A stretch of DNA of 64,000 bases from Anthoceros angustus. Taxonomy: Eukaryota > Streptophyta > Anthocerotopsida > Anthocerotales > Anthocerotaceae. Shown in pieces: positions 34,391 through 44,525 of this stretch (positions are counted from its first letter, which is position 1; each line of letters opens with the position of its first letter). Position numbers and translations under genes: made by a program. Location of the stretch: NCBI GenBank assembly GCA_010909165.1, contig MU008179.1:62001-126000 (forward strand). Reading direction: 5' to 3'. The notes under the pieces were generated by a model that made no database searches, was not told the DNA's origin, and saw only the letters and a program-made list of their open reading frames with translations.

Positions 34391-35519
34391 GGGCCGGAGT
34401 GCAAGGCACGAGCGTGGAGGTTAGTGGCTCGAATGCCGGGCTCAAAGGGTCGACATGGCGGGAGAAAGCAGGCGGAGGTGCTAGGCCAAAAGGGTCGAGC
34501 AAAAGGCAGCTATTGAAGATGCAGAGGAGTCGACTCGGATGACGCCGAGTAGGTGCCCGACCATGTGGTATGTGCAAGTCCATGTCGGCAATAAGCACGG
34601 ATTGATTTGTCTTGTGGGCGCTCGTGGATTTTGATGCGTTCCTTTCTTGCGTTGTGCAAAGCGGAGCAACGGCAAATGAAACACGCACGAGCAAGCGCAT
34701 GCGAGGACATTCACAACCGCCATCGCACGTAACGTGGTGGTGGAGGTGAGGGCGATATGACAACACACGCTTGATTGGTAGTCGTCGAGGGGCGGGTCTG
34801 GTCGATCCGAGCGATGAAGGAGATCGGCCTCATAGCACGCCACACATGTGGAGCGGGCATTCCATAGTTACGTAGCGTTTACATTGTCCTTCGATATGTT
34901 TTAGCGTTGTGGAATGAACCCGAAAACTATGGCATATGTCTTGCAAGCCGCACATGTTCGTATTTGCGGAAGTCTAGATAGGGAAAACGCACAAATGGGG
35001 CGTTTGAAGAAAGCGTAATGCATGTGTGCATTTGGTGGTAAATGTGATGAGGTATTTATTAATCTATGAGGTGTATACTTATAACTATGGCATGGTTAGA
35101 TATCTATGAATTTGTACCTATACATAAAAGTATGTATTCAATATATATATATATATATATATATACGTGTTCATCATGTATGTAGGATTATACAATACAT
35201 CGGCCTCAACCGTATATATAAATGGACATATAAATAATGTAGAATCCTACTATACATAATTAGCGATAACAAGGGTTTGTTGTGTATATGGGGCTTGAAA
35301 AGAAAACCGGTGTGGACATAGGGTGCATTGAAGAGGGAAGATGGAAAGAGAATGATACCTGAGGAGAGATAGAGTTCTTGGTAATTGCTATGTAGGAAAA
35401 GCAAGAAGGCAAGAATAAAATACCGGTGGGAGAGGGAGCTCATTGTCACAATCATATGGCAACACAAAGAGGGAAACAATAAAGAAATGGGTGTCATCTG
35501 GAGCATTAACTAGGAGTGT
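34391..35519. other. Right-hand non-coding part of the CACTA element
   Basis: No supported gene. Composition shifts from mixed to AT-rich near 35030. An (AT)n run lies at about 35138-35165. Short frames here show no family resemblance. Confidence 0.4.
35138..35165. repeat. (AT)n microsatellite
   Basis: About 14 perfect AT dinucleotides inside the right AT-rich zone of the transposon. Confidence 0.95.
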
Positions 35520-35975
35520 GAGGTGAAAGGTGAGACCAAGAGCATGTTGTTAAGATGGTAAGAGAAAGTGGAAAACAAAATCACAAACTTAACACCAAAC
35601 CAACAAACTTGATGACAAGCTCTTAATGGCGAGGTGTAAGGTCAAGAGACCACTTGCATGTTGTTAAGATGGTGAGAGAAGGTGGAGGGAAAATCACAAA
35701 CTTAACACCAAGCCACCTAACTTTTGGGTGTACCACATGGAAAGTGTTACATGAAATTGTAACAAAGGACTATAACATAAGCAAGTTTTCATTGTATATG
35801 TTTGAAATCATAAACAATGCTAGCGAGAGGATGTTGTACTTAGGAGGAGAGGTGATGAGAGAGAGCCGGGTTCATGTTAAGATGGTGACATGAGAAGGGA
35901 ATAGTGTCAATCTTAATACCAAGCCTAAATAGCATGTTGCAATCTGGAAGTGTTACATGAAATTGCAATAAGGAC
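35520..35975. repeat. Right subterminal repeat region
   Basis: Repeated motifs include CATGTTGTTAAGATGGT (about 35544 and 35656), ATCACAAACTTAACACCAA (about 35580 and 35693), and AGTGTTACATGAAATTG (about 35740 and 35949). The GTGTTACA motif is shared, inverted, with the left subterminal region (TGTAACAC). The two ends therefore carry matching accessory-protein-like sites. Confidence 0.8.
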
Positions 35976-36003
35976 TGTAACATAGGCTGCCTTTTCTAGT
36001 AGG
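35976..36003 (-). repeat. Right 28-bp terminal inverted repeat of the CACTA element
   Basis: Exact reverse complement of 13016-13043, followed by AACC, which also precedes the left repeat. The plus strand ends GGCTGCCTTTTCTAGTAGG. Confidence 0.95.
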
Positions 36004-37790
36004 AACCGTCGGGTTGGTTTGTTGAGTTTTGTAGGTGTTCATCCATCGGTTTGAGCGATCATGACTCAGCACCACTTCCTGTCGGTCATTTACAGTGGCG
36101 CCTTGCACTCGGGTTCATGGCTAATTGGGTGTGATGAAGGGCTGTGAATTCCTTAATAATTTGCATGTCGATTGTTTCGCAATTTGTATACATATGTTTT
36201 TGAATACGAGGGGGCTAAAGCAGCTTAAGTGCACGCTTAAACAAAGTATCTGCAAAAACTTGTCGCAAAACAAAGCAAGTCAAACATATCATTCGAGGAA
36301 ATATGTCTTTTGGAGGTGCAGGGATGTGGCGGAAGCCCGACATAAGAAGTTGCACATATCGGCGGACGTCACATAGACACACCTCATCTATCTATCCTAT
36401 GCTCTAAAGCTACGAAGAACACCTATCACCTTTCTATCCTCTCGTGTTTAGTCTCCTTGACGATGACCTTGTCTTGGGATCATCATCAAACATGCCTTCA
36501 AAAGCACCGATGCTCTCGGTTCCGTTTCCTCTACGCGGGTTCTTGTTGCGATTAGTGTCTGGAAATCGGATGTCTATCATCATCGTGCTTGTCGTTCTCG
36601 CACTCTTATTTGGGATTTTCATCCGAATCAACATTTTCCTCCATTGCAACTCTCTCTGGAAATGGGTGGTCTTCACGATATCTTCAACCTATTAACTTCT
36701 TGCCGGTGGTAGATGTTGAAGTTAGCTTTGTCTTGATGAGCTCACGTATGCGGACTTGTAGAGTGCTATCCTTGCAAAGAGAACCCAGATGCCAAAATAA
36801 ATGTCTCCGATATCAACAGTCGATCCAGATGCTTTGGTCGCTTCCTCCGTTGTCGCAAACCCTCTCTATCACTGTTGTGTGGAGCCAATATCTCCTCTGG
36901 TAGGTACCTTCCCTCAAACGCATTGCTATTCTAACAAGGTCTCCTAAGAAGTAGAGACGGCTCCTCATCTCTAATTTTGAGGGTGTGAAAACGGGGGTTT
37001 GTTTTCGGAAAACCGTGTATTAGGCTCTTTTTAAAATTCTACTTAAAAATGATGTATGAAGAATGAAGAGTTTTCAAATGAAACCAGGTGCATTTCAAGG
37101 TTTGTTTACTAATTTTTCCTTTTTCCTCTATACTATATGACCTACCCTTAAAAACGCAAGATTTGAAGATAAATACCCGTGTAGGTTACGTTTGCACATT
37201 TCACACCAATAAGTTTCAATAAGCGTTCACATAAGCGCTCACATAATAAATAGGAAAGTGTTTAGCGTTCACATCGTAAATAGGAAAGTGGTGGGAAGCG
37301 ATTCAACAAATGAAACGACTACCCGGACATCCGGTCTGGCACTGCCGTTCGGAGTCAAAGGGTTTTGATTTAATATCCGGACACACGGTGCAAGCAGCTG
37401 CCTGCGGTATGATGCCTCGGTACGGTGCTTGAGCTAAATCGTGCCTTTCCCCTGCTGTGGGACATGGCGGTCGTCTGCATCATTAGCCGTTGAATAGCAC
37501 GAATGTGTTCTGTACACTAATCTTGGAAGGGGTTAATATACAAACCCCTTCCGCTGTAAAACCCCACAAAAAGAAAAGACCTTAGAAATGCAAAATACGA
37601 TTGAATCCTCGTCAAGCACCATGCTAAATCGAAAGGGAAAAAACATTGATATTTCACAATTCATAAAAACGAGGGCTTTCTTGGCGCTGGCAGCTCAATA
37701 TCCTTGCCCGCTATGCTTTGACACAAGTAATGAAAGAAAATCACGATATCATTTCAAAACCCCTCTTCCGTCCCTCGAATATAGTCTTTC
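36004..37790. other. Flank between the transposon regions, unassigned
   Basis: No supported gene. A minus-strand frame at 36434-36676 and its plus-strand shadow are charged but unrecognised. A short tandem unit, GCGTTCACAT followed by AAATAGGAAAGTG, occurs twice at 37235-37290. A 10-bp stem hairpin, GGAAGGGGTT against AACCCCTTCC, spans 37525-37552. Since the DNA left of 13016 should have been contiguous with this before the insertion, the A-rich scrap at 12640-13015 may continue here. Confidence 0.4.
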
Positions 37791-37792
37791 CT

Positions 37793-38296
37793 CTACAAAG
37801 ATCCCTCAGGCGGACTGATCTGAGACTCATACTGCGCTTGGGTGGCTTCTGAATCTAAAACAACTGCCAGGTTGCGCATGCGTTCCAATTCTACTACATC
37901 GAAGCTGTCAGTCTCTGCCAGGGCCTTCGCTTCATCATCTTCTGCGTTGTCGCCTTCGTCCTTGTCGCCACCACTCCCAGACTGGCACACAGTATCCAGG
38001 GTTTGTTGTCCTTCCTCTAGCAAGTCCCCTGTTTGCGTTTTCATCCTCCTTGCACTAAGTGGAACCACCTGAGCTTTCGAACAATTTTTTTCGCTAATAC
38101 AAACTTCTTTAGCCCAGAATTGTGCTGCTCCTCTCCGGTGGGCCTCGAATGTGAGCTCCTCTTTCCAGTCTGGCAAAACCTCGAAACCATGTATGCGTTG
38201 TGGGATATAACCAGCACAGCGGAGGTCAGCCTCTATTGCAATAGAATTGCGTCGAGCAATCTTGCGGTGTTGTTGTCCCACTTCCTGCGCAACCAT
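37793..38296 (-). pseudogene. C-terminal part of an unrecognised repeat-encoded protein
   Basis: A 167-codon minus-strand frame with natural-looking composition: a short basic start (GQQHRKIARRNSI), a middle with RIHGFEVLPDWKEELTFEAH, and an acidic tail (GDKDEGDNAEDDEAKALAET) ending at 37793. I do not recognise the family. Upstream on the same strand, across frame breaks, the same protein seems to continue through 38.3-43.5 kb. It faces the DUF7869-like pseudogene (44.5-47.0 kb, plus strand) and may belong to the same element. Confidence 0.5.
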
Positions 38297-38319
38297 CCAG
38301 AATCCAATCTCCTTCTTTG

Positions 38320-41050
38320 GAGAATGTTTTGATGAATTTCATCATCAACCCGAGAGGTCTTTGGTAGGCACACCACCATTTTGTCTTGAGACATGTACAC
38401 CTTCTTCACCACGGATCATGTGCAATCACGGATCGTCCATTGTTAAAAGTCCCTGCGTAATATTGGGCGTCATAGCCGCCTGTCTTGTTGCCTTCCTTCA
38501 CACACCAAGCAATTATGTACTCCACTCTCAAATCCACCCCTCATTACTCATGTTTGTTTTGTCCCAAACGAAGGACACCATTCCACCCTTGCCACATAAT
38601 CCACGCATGCACTCTCTCACAAGGTGAGCTTCTTCCACTCCGTGCATGACAATGAGCACAATTCTTCCCGTCGTCTTCTCCGAAGCTTTGGAAAAGCATG
38701 TTCATCATGCACCGCATCCAACCGACTATCCATAGGACCAATGTCAAAGCCTCTTGGGACATCCATAACGGAAGGGTATAAGCCGCGACAAGGAATCCCG
38801 CATCTCCATAATGTTTCTTTTTCCACTTGATAGTAACACTCTTTCTCGGACCACGGAGCGGTGAACAAGTGCGGTCGTCTTTCAAATCCTTGTCGTGATT
38901 GCAGCTGCTCATCCTCAAGACTCTTCCGTTGTTAATCTCAAATATGAAGTTCTTGAAATCCTCGGCAGCTTTTGCAAATTCTCCACATCCTTTATTTCTT
39001 TGAGCGAAAGAAAAACGTTAGGCGAGGACACCACATTCCTATTGTATTCAAACAAGCGGTGGCGATGGCGAAGGAGGGTGTGAAAGGCGCACCCGGCGCC
39101 CGCCCACCCTCCATCGACAATTTTGAGCAGCATGCCCGCAGGCGGCCGGCGGCGCGCCGGCGACCCATCAGCGGCGGGCGGGCGAGCGAAGCGGCACATG
39201 GCGCCGGCGGCCGGCGCCCGTGCGACTGCGCATCCAAATAGTGGGAGGCGCGGCACGCGCCCTCCCCACTATCGTGCCATTTCTCGACAGAGCGTGGCGG
39301 GCGCGCCAGCGCCGCCTCGCAAACGAAACCAAAGCGACTCATTATGTGGTGACGGATCTCACCTTCCCAAAAAAGCCGTTTGAAACGAGCAATCATGTCT
39401 CCGTTGAGTGTAGAGGATATTCCTTCCTCACTTCCTCGAAGATGAGCACTCCGGATGTTTAGCCATGGCCACTTGAATAACATGCGGTTTCTTTCTTGAA
39501 GTAATTTCGTCCTCCATTCCTTTGAGATCGAGGATGCCTGTCGGTACCTTCCTGCGTGACAAGAATCTGCGCCCATTCACCATTGGTATACCGAATGATT
39601 TCCGTGGTTTTGAACATGTCTTCGGCTTGAAATACCGTTTCCACGTGTTTGGGATCATCTGTGACTTTCCTTTTCCCTTCCCTTTCTTCTTTGGAGAATG
39701 TTTTGATGAATTTCATCATGAGAGGTCTTTGGTGCGGGCACACCACCATTTTGTCTTGAGACATGTACACCTTCTTCACCACGGTATCATGTGCAATCAC
39801 GGATCGTCCATTGTTAAAAGTCCCTGCGTAATATTGGGCGTCATAGCCGCCTTGTTTGCCTTCCTTCACACCAAGCAACATGTACTCCTTGTCTCAAATC
39901 CACCCCATTACTCATGTTTGTTTTGTCCCAAAGGACACCATTCCACCCTTGCCACATAATCCACGCATGCACTCTCTCACAAGGTGAGCTTCTTCCACTC
40001 CGTGCATGACAATGAGCACAATTCTTCCCGTCTTCTTCTCGAAGCTTTGGAAGCTGTGTTCATCATGCGCATCCGACTATCCATAGGACCAATGTCAAAG
40101 CCTCTTGGGACATCCATAACGGAAGGGTATAAGCCCATGAAGAGAATCCCGCATCTCCATAATGTTTCTTTTTCCACTTGATAGTAACACTCTTTCTCGG
40201 ACCACAGGCGGTGAACAAGTGCGATCTCTTTCAAATCCTTGTCGGCGATTGCCTGCTCATCCTCAAGACTCTTCCGGTTAATCTCAAATATGAAGTTCTT
40301 GAAATCCTCCGGCTTTTGCAAATTCTCCACATCCTTTATTTCTTTGAGCCAGAAAGAAAAACGTTAGGCGAGGACACCACATTCCTATTGTATTCAAACA
40401 AGCGGTGGCGATGGCGAAGGAGGTGTGAAAAGGCCGACCGGCGCCTTCACCCTCCATCGACAAATTTGCGAGGCACCGCGATGCCCGCAGGCGCGGCGGC
40501 GGCGCCCGCCGGTGCGGCGAGGGGCGACGAGCGAACCGCGCCCGGCGGCGGCGCCGTGACATGTGCGAACTGCGCATCCGTAGTGGGGGGGCGGCGGCGC
40601 TCCACTATCGTGCCATTCTCTCAGGCAGGGGCGTGGCGGGCGCCAGCGGCGCGCCTGAATGCGAAACCAAAGCGACTCATTGTCGGTGGTGACGGATCTC
40701 ACCTTCCCAAAAGCCGTTTGAAATCGAGCAATCATGTCGTCAGATTGAGTGTAGAGGATATTCCTTCCTCACTTCCTCGAAGATGAGCACTCCGGATGTT
40801 TAGCCATGGCCACTTGAATAACATGCGTTTCTTTCTTGAAGTAATTTCGTCCTCCATTCCTTTGAGATCGAGGATGCACATCGTACCTTCCTGGTGACAA
40901 GAATCTGCCACATTCACCCATTGGTATACCGGAATGATTTCCGGGGTTTGCATGTCTTCGGCTTGAAATACCTTTGTTTCCACGTGTTTGGGATCATCTG
41001 ACTTTCCTTTTCCCTTCCCTTTCTTTGGTGCCGGTATGTGCCTATACACT
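38320..41050 (-). pseudogene. Tandemly duplicated part of the same unrecognised minus-strand protein
   Basis: Two copies, about 38.32-39.69 and 39.69-41.05 kb, are offset near 1.37 kb. Both contain TTTTGATGAATTTCATCAT, GACATGTACACCTTCTTCAC and CTTGGGACATCCATAACGGA. Minus-strand relics in both read WSEKECYYQVEKETLWRCGI, LYPSVMDVPRGFDIGPMDSR and EELCSLSCTEWKKLTL; copy 2 also keeps MSQDKMVVCPHQRPLMMKF and LDLKGMEDEITSRKK. The copies differ almost only by indels. Each includes a GC-rich block (39.06-39.33 and 40.42-40.65) rich in GGCGCC/GCCGGC that looks foreign to the surrounding codons. Family unknown; likely a transposon-encoded protein. Confidence 0.55.
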
Positions 41051-43480
41051 CTGGTAACTTTGCTTCCCACTTTGAAAAGATCTTATCAATATTATCCCAT
41101 ACCTTGCCCTCCGCGAGATGCACGATGTGTGTCCACTTATCCACTTTGTTACCTTGTACACGCGTCATCTTGGCCTTCATCATCTTCAATTAATCCAAGA
41201 ACCTTATAAAGATTGAACTTCCATGACATGGTCATGACTCCATCCCGCCGCAATAAGAAGCTCATCTCGTAAATATCTTACATTCAATAAAAGACATTTT
41301 CTTCCGCTTATCGGACATTGTGTTATGGATGGGTTGCAAGAACTCTCATCTCGTGCACCGTAAGCCCACGTATACATGCGCTTCAACATATTGAAAGCAG
41401 GACTTCCGGAGCAATATCGCCAAGTGCTTCATAGCGACATATGTGTGGTTCCCCAAGTACACCCATAATATATTTCTTGGCAATTTACGATCCAACTTGC
41501 TAATATCGTTGCACTCCCGGTCAATCATGCATGTGCGAGAACCCCTTCTTCAATCCTTCCTTGAATAACTCGGGCTAGGTAGTTTGACCATGCCTCGTCC
41601 ACCCTCGATTTGGGCATCGGTGTAATAAAGATCTGGCTTCAAATTCTCAAGCTTTACCGATCGTCTCGAACAACTTTCTTTGGCATAGGCGAGTCCCCGA
41701 TTATTGTCAATGGGTCGATTCCGGATGGCATCTTCAAGTCTTTCCTCATCTGTCACATGGGGCTCGCTATATCTGGTGGGCTTCACTCACTGTTTCCTTC
41801 CTGGATTTCTTCTTTCTCTTCCCCAGTGGAGCCTCGCTATGCGGTATGCCACATTAGGCGTGCCCACCATGCCTTGCTCTCCCACTCGAGTCCCTGTCTC
41901 CATACTCTCGGATCGGCGGACAGAGGTGCCTCAATAGAAGCTCGCACTCGCCCGCCCACCGCCACACCGTCTCTTCCACAATTGCAGTCGCAATCAGGCG
42001 GCCGGCCGGCGCAACCCTTCGATGTGCCTTGGGAACCCGAAACGGTTGGGGTGCGGTCGGTCTCCGGCCTCTACCGCGAGGCGCGGCCGGCCGGCGCCTC
42101 CTCCTCGAGATACCGAACAGGTACCTCCATGGAGGAGGAAAAGGAATGTCCAGACGGAGCATCCTTCCATCCTCTCGCCTCCCGAAAGTCGCCGTCGGAG
42201 TGGCCAAGGCGTCGGGTATACACCCATCCTCCTCATCGGATGGGCCGAGCTCACTAGCCTGCGCTCGGGTGAGCCCGTCATGCACATTCGCCGGCTCGAC
42301 TCGTCGTTGTGACATTTCCCTCCTATCTTTGGATGACGGATTCGGTAATCTTCCGCATATGGTCGTAATTAGTGCTCTAGCTTCGAGCATCGCAAAAAGA
42401 AAAAGTTGAGGAAAGGCAAGATAGAAGGCACAAGTCATGGAAACCAACATACAACGATTTGCATCAACGCCTTGAAAACCTTATTCCAAAGTTTTACTTA
42501 CGGTTGGGTACGCATAGCATTTAAAATCCTCCACGTTTGAAGGATCGCACTTGCTTTGGAAGCCATGTAGGTGACCTCATAAGCCTTGTACATGGTTTCA
42601 TCTTCGCTTATCCGATCAAATACCAAAGGCTTTGTTGTGCATGATCAAAACACAGCTCTCGTCCATCCATATCCGATGCCCATAGAACCCGGCCACTTGC
42701 TCTGGTTTGGCAAGGCCCCTTGAACCCTCGACCCACGGTTTCAATAGAGTCCAAAATTGTTCTCCTCCAAGGCTCCTCATCCTGTGTCAACATCCGGTCC
42801 TTCTCGGCGAGCAGTGGCCTCCACCTTGCTCCCCAACGCCGTGGCAGTATCCTCATAGTTAAATGGCGTTGGAATAGGCGCGCGATTGCTGTGGGGTCTC
42901 TTCCTCGGTCTCCTCCTGCAGCCTTCTCCTTCGTTGTCTTGGCCTTCCCGGATGTTAGCTGCCCGATTTCCCATGCCCAATTGACAAATTACCTCCGCTG
43001 GTGCTTGATGGCTGGTTGTATGCGCCCTCCACCGGGAGGTAGGCGTGCCTTCTCCAACATCCACACCGAAATTCACGCCGCATCCTTCTTCTTCTCTGGG
43101 CGGGATTTCTTGGTTTTGGGCATCGGGTCGGGATGTTGCCTCGTTCTCCACGTTCCTTCCTACTTTGCCTTCCGCCATCCTCAAGAGATTAGATACAATC
43201 GCCATAGGAAGCCAGTATTCAAAGAAGGAATCGTCACAAAGGAAATTTGCGGAGGAAGGGGAGGGCCATACCAAGACTATGTGAATCGCGAAGAGGAAAT
43301 GGCGGAGGATCGCAGCGTGGAGAAGTCGCGTCTTTGGGAGGCAGCGCCAAAAGTCCTTCCGAGAGGCTGTCTTGGCCGCCACGCCGTCCGTCAGGCTGGA
43401 AGAACTTGCTCGCCTCTCGGTTACTCTCCACCCGAAAGTATGGCGCCGTCGGGTCACGTCATACACATGTGCTGGCAACC
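41051..43480 (-). pseudogene. Upstream part of the unrecognised minus-strand protein
   Basis: Broken minus-strand frames continue with protein-like stretches: VYLGNHTYVAMKHLAILLRK (about 41.4-41.5 kb), AIRNRPIDNNRGLAYAKES (41.6-41.7 kb), MDESCVLIMHNKAFG and SEDETMYKAYEVTYMASKAS in shifted frames (42.5-42.7 kb), and PWRRTILDSIETVGRGFKG (42.7-42.8 kb). The 198- and 233-codon frames at 41854-42450 and 42777-43478 are partly low complexity (Arg/Pro). GC-rich GGCCGGCGCC patches recur at about 41998-42100. No family is assigned. Frame breaks indicate a dead copy. Confidence 0.4.
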
Positions 43481-44520
43481 CTAACCATAAATGTGAATTA
43501 AGGTAATGCTTACATGGAAAACCATTTATAGGACCCTAAGTCAAAAGCCGTACATGTGAACCCCAATGCCGAGAAAACAATGAAGAGGCGGTGTGCCGCG
43601 CAGCCGCCAAGATCTACCGGTGAAGATCTTTCGGTTTATTTGCTCATAATGGCATTTCCACCTTACCTTCAGTCCACGGTCGCCTATGTCATGTCATACC
43701 ACGCTCTGTGAAGAGTGAGGACCATATTTCCAGACGATAGAGGTGCGGAGTCCTCAGGCCGGCGACAATGTTGCGCGCCACACACACATCAGTTGTCGAA
43801 GAGGTCAGAGTTTTTCGTCCACAAAGTTCATTCCGCACTTCGTTTGTGCGATCAAGGGGAACATGTACTTGAGAACAAGTGTTGGGTTTGCATCGATCTC
43901 ACCGTCTCTGTTGATCCATGTAATGACGACATTGATGTTGTCGCGAGAGCAGTGTGAGGAAGAGGGGTCTTTTGATTTCCGGATGGTAGGTGACTCTCTT
44001 GTGAGGAGAGGATGGTCTCGATGGGGCCCCGCGGCCTTCCGATCATGAGCAAGCGAGTCCGAACTCCAGGTTAGTTTGCCTTCAACAAGAAAGCAGCTTG
44101 TTTGCGGTGAAGACAATGTTGTGGCGAATAGTCCACCCCATCCGTGGATTCCATCTCATGCACACCGCGCAGTAGTATTGCGGTAATGCTCGTCGCCATC
44201 GACAAGCTCTCCGGCATTCGCGTGGGGTGCCCATGACCCCGTGAACTTGAACTTATATGCGCCATTGATGGGAATCATCGCGAAGACACCGGAAGGAAGG
44301 GAGATGGGGTGCGTTGGTGGTTTGTTCCGCCAAGGGCGATGTGCGAGGATGACCGCGGTGAGTTCTTCCACAAGCAAATGATCCGTGGTGAGGATGGGGA
44401 TGATGACTTTGTTCACCCTCCTCCTGGTGCATCTGGAACATTCCATCCCAAGCCTTTAAGTGAGACATTGATGACAACAAAGCTTTTCGGACAAGCGCGC
44501 GGCGCGGGGGTGTCTTTGCA
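43481..44520. other. Region between the two convergently decayed transposon genes
   Basis: Short frames occur on both strands. The minus-strand frame at 44156-44446 and the plus-strand frame at 44309-44542 are mutual shadows. The DUF7869-like gene probably starts near the right edge. A bidirectional promoter region is possible, because the flanking relics run outwards from here. Confidence 0.35.
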
Positions 44521-44525
44521 AAAAT

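Larger units (their letters stand above)
13016..36003 (-). mobile_element. 23-kb CACTA/En-Spm-type DNA transposon (decayed, internally duplicated)
   Basis: The ends are perfect 28-bp inverted repeats beginning CCTACTAGAAAAGGCAGCCT, close to the plant CACTA end consensus CACTACNAGAAAA. Outside them lie AACC (13012-13015) and AACC (36004-36007), a possible target duplication; 3 bp is usual for the superfamily. Subterminal regions hold repeated TGTAACACTT-type and GTTGCAA motifs. Inside, the minus strand carries relics of the TNP2 transposase (core 25.9-28.2 kb, C-terminal domains 18.6-25.7 kb) and a second protein (13.9-18.6 kb). Every coding block is duplicated in tandem and broken by frameshifts. 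Plant CACTA elements are often about 5-15 kb, so the length is explained by these duplications. It sits 608 bp downstream of the AP2-like stop codon. No intact protein remains, so it is non-autonomous now. Confidence 0.88.
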
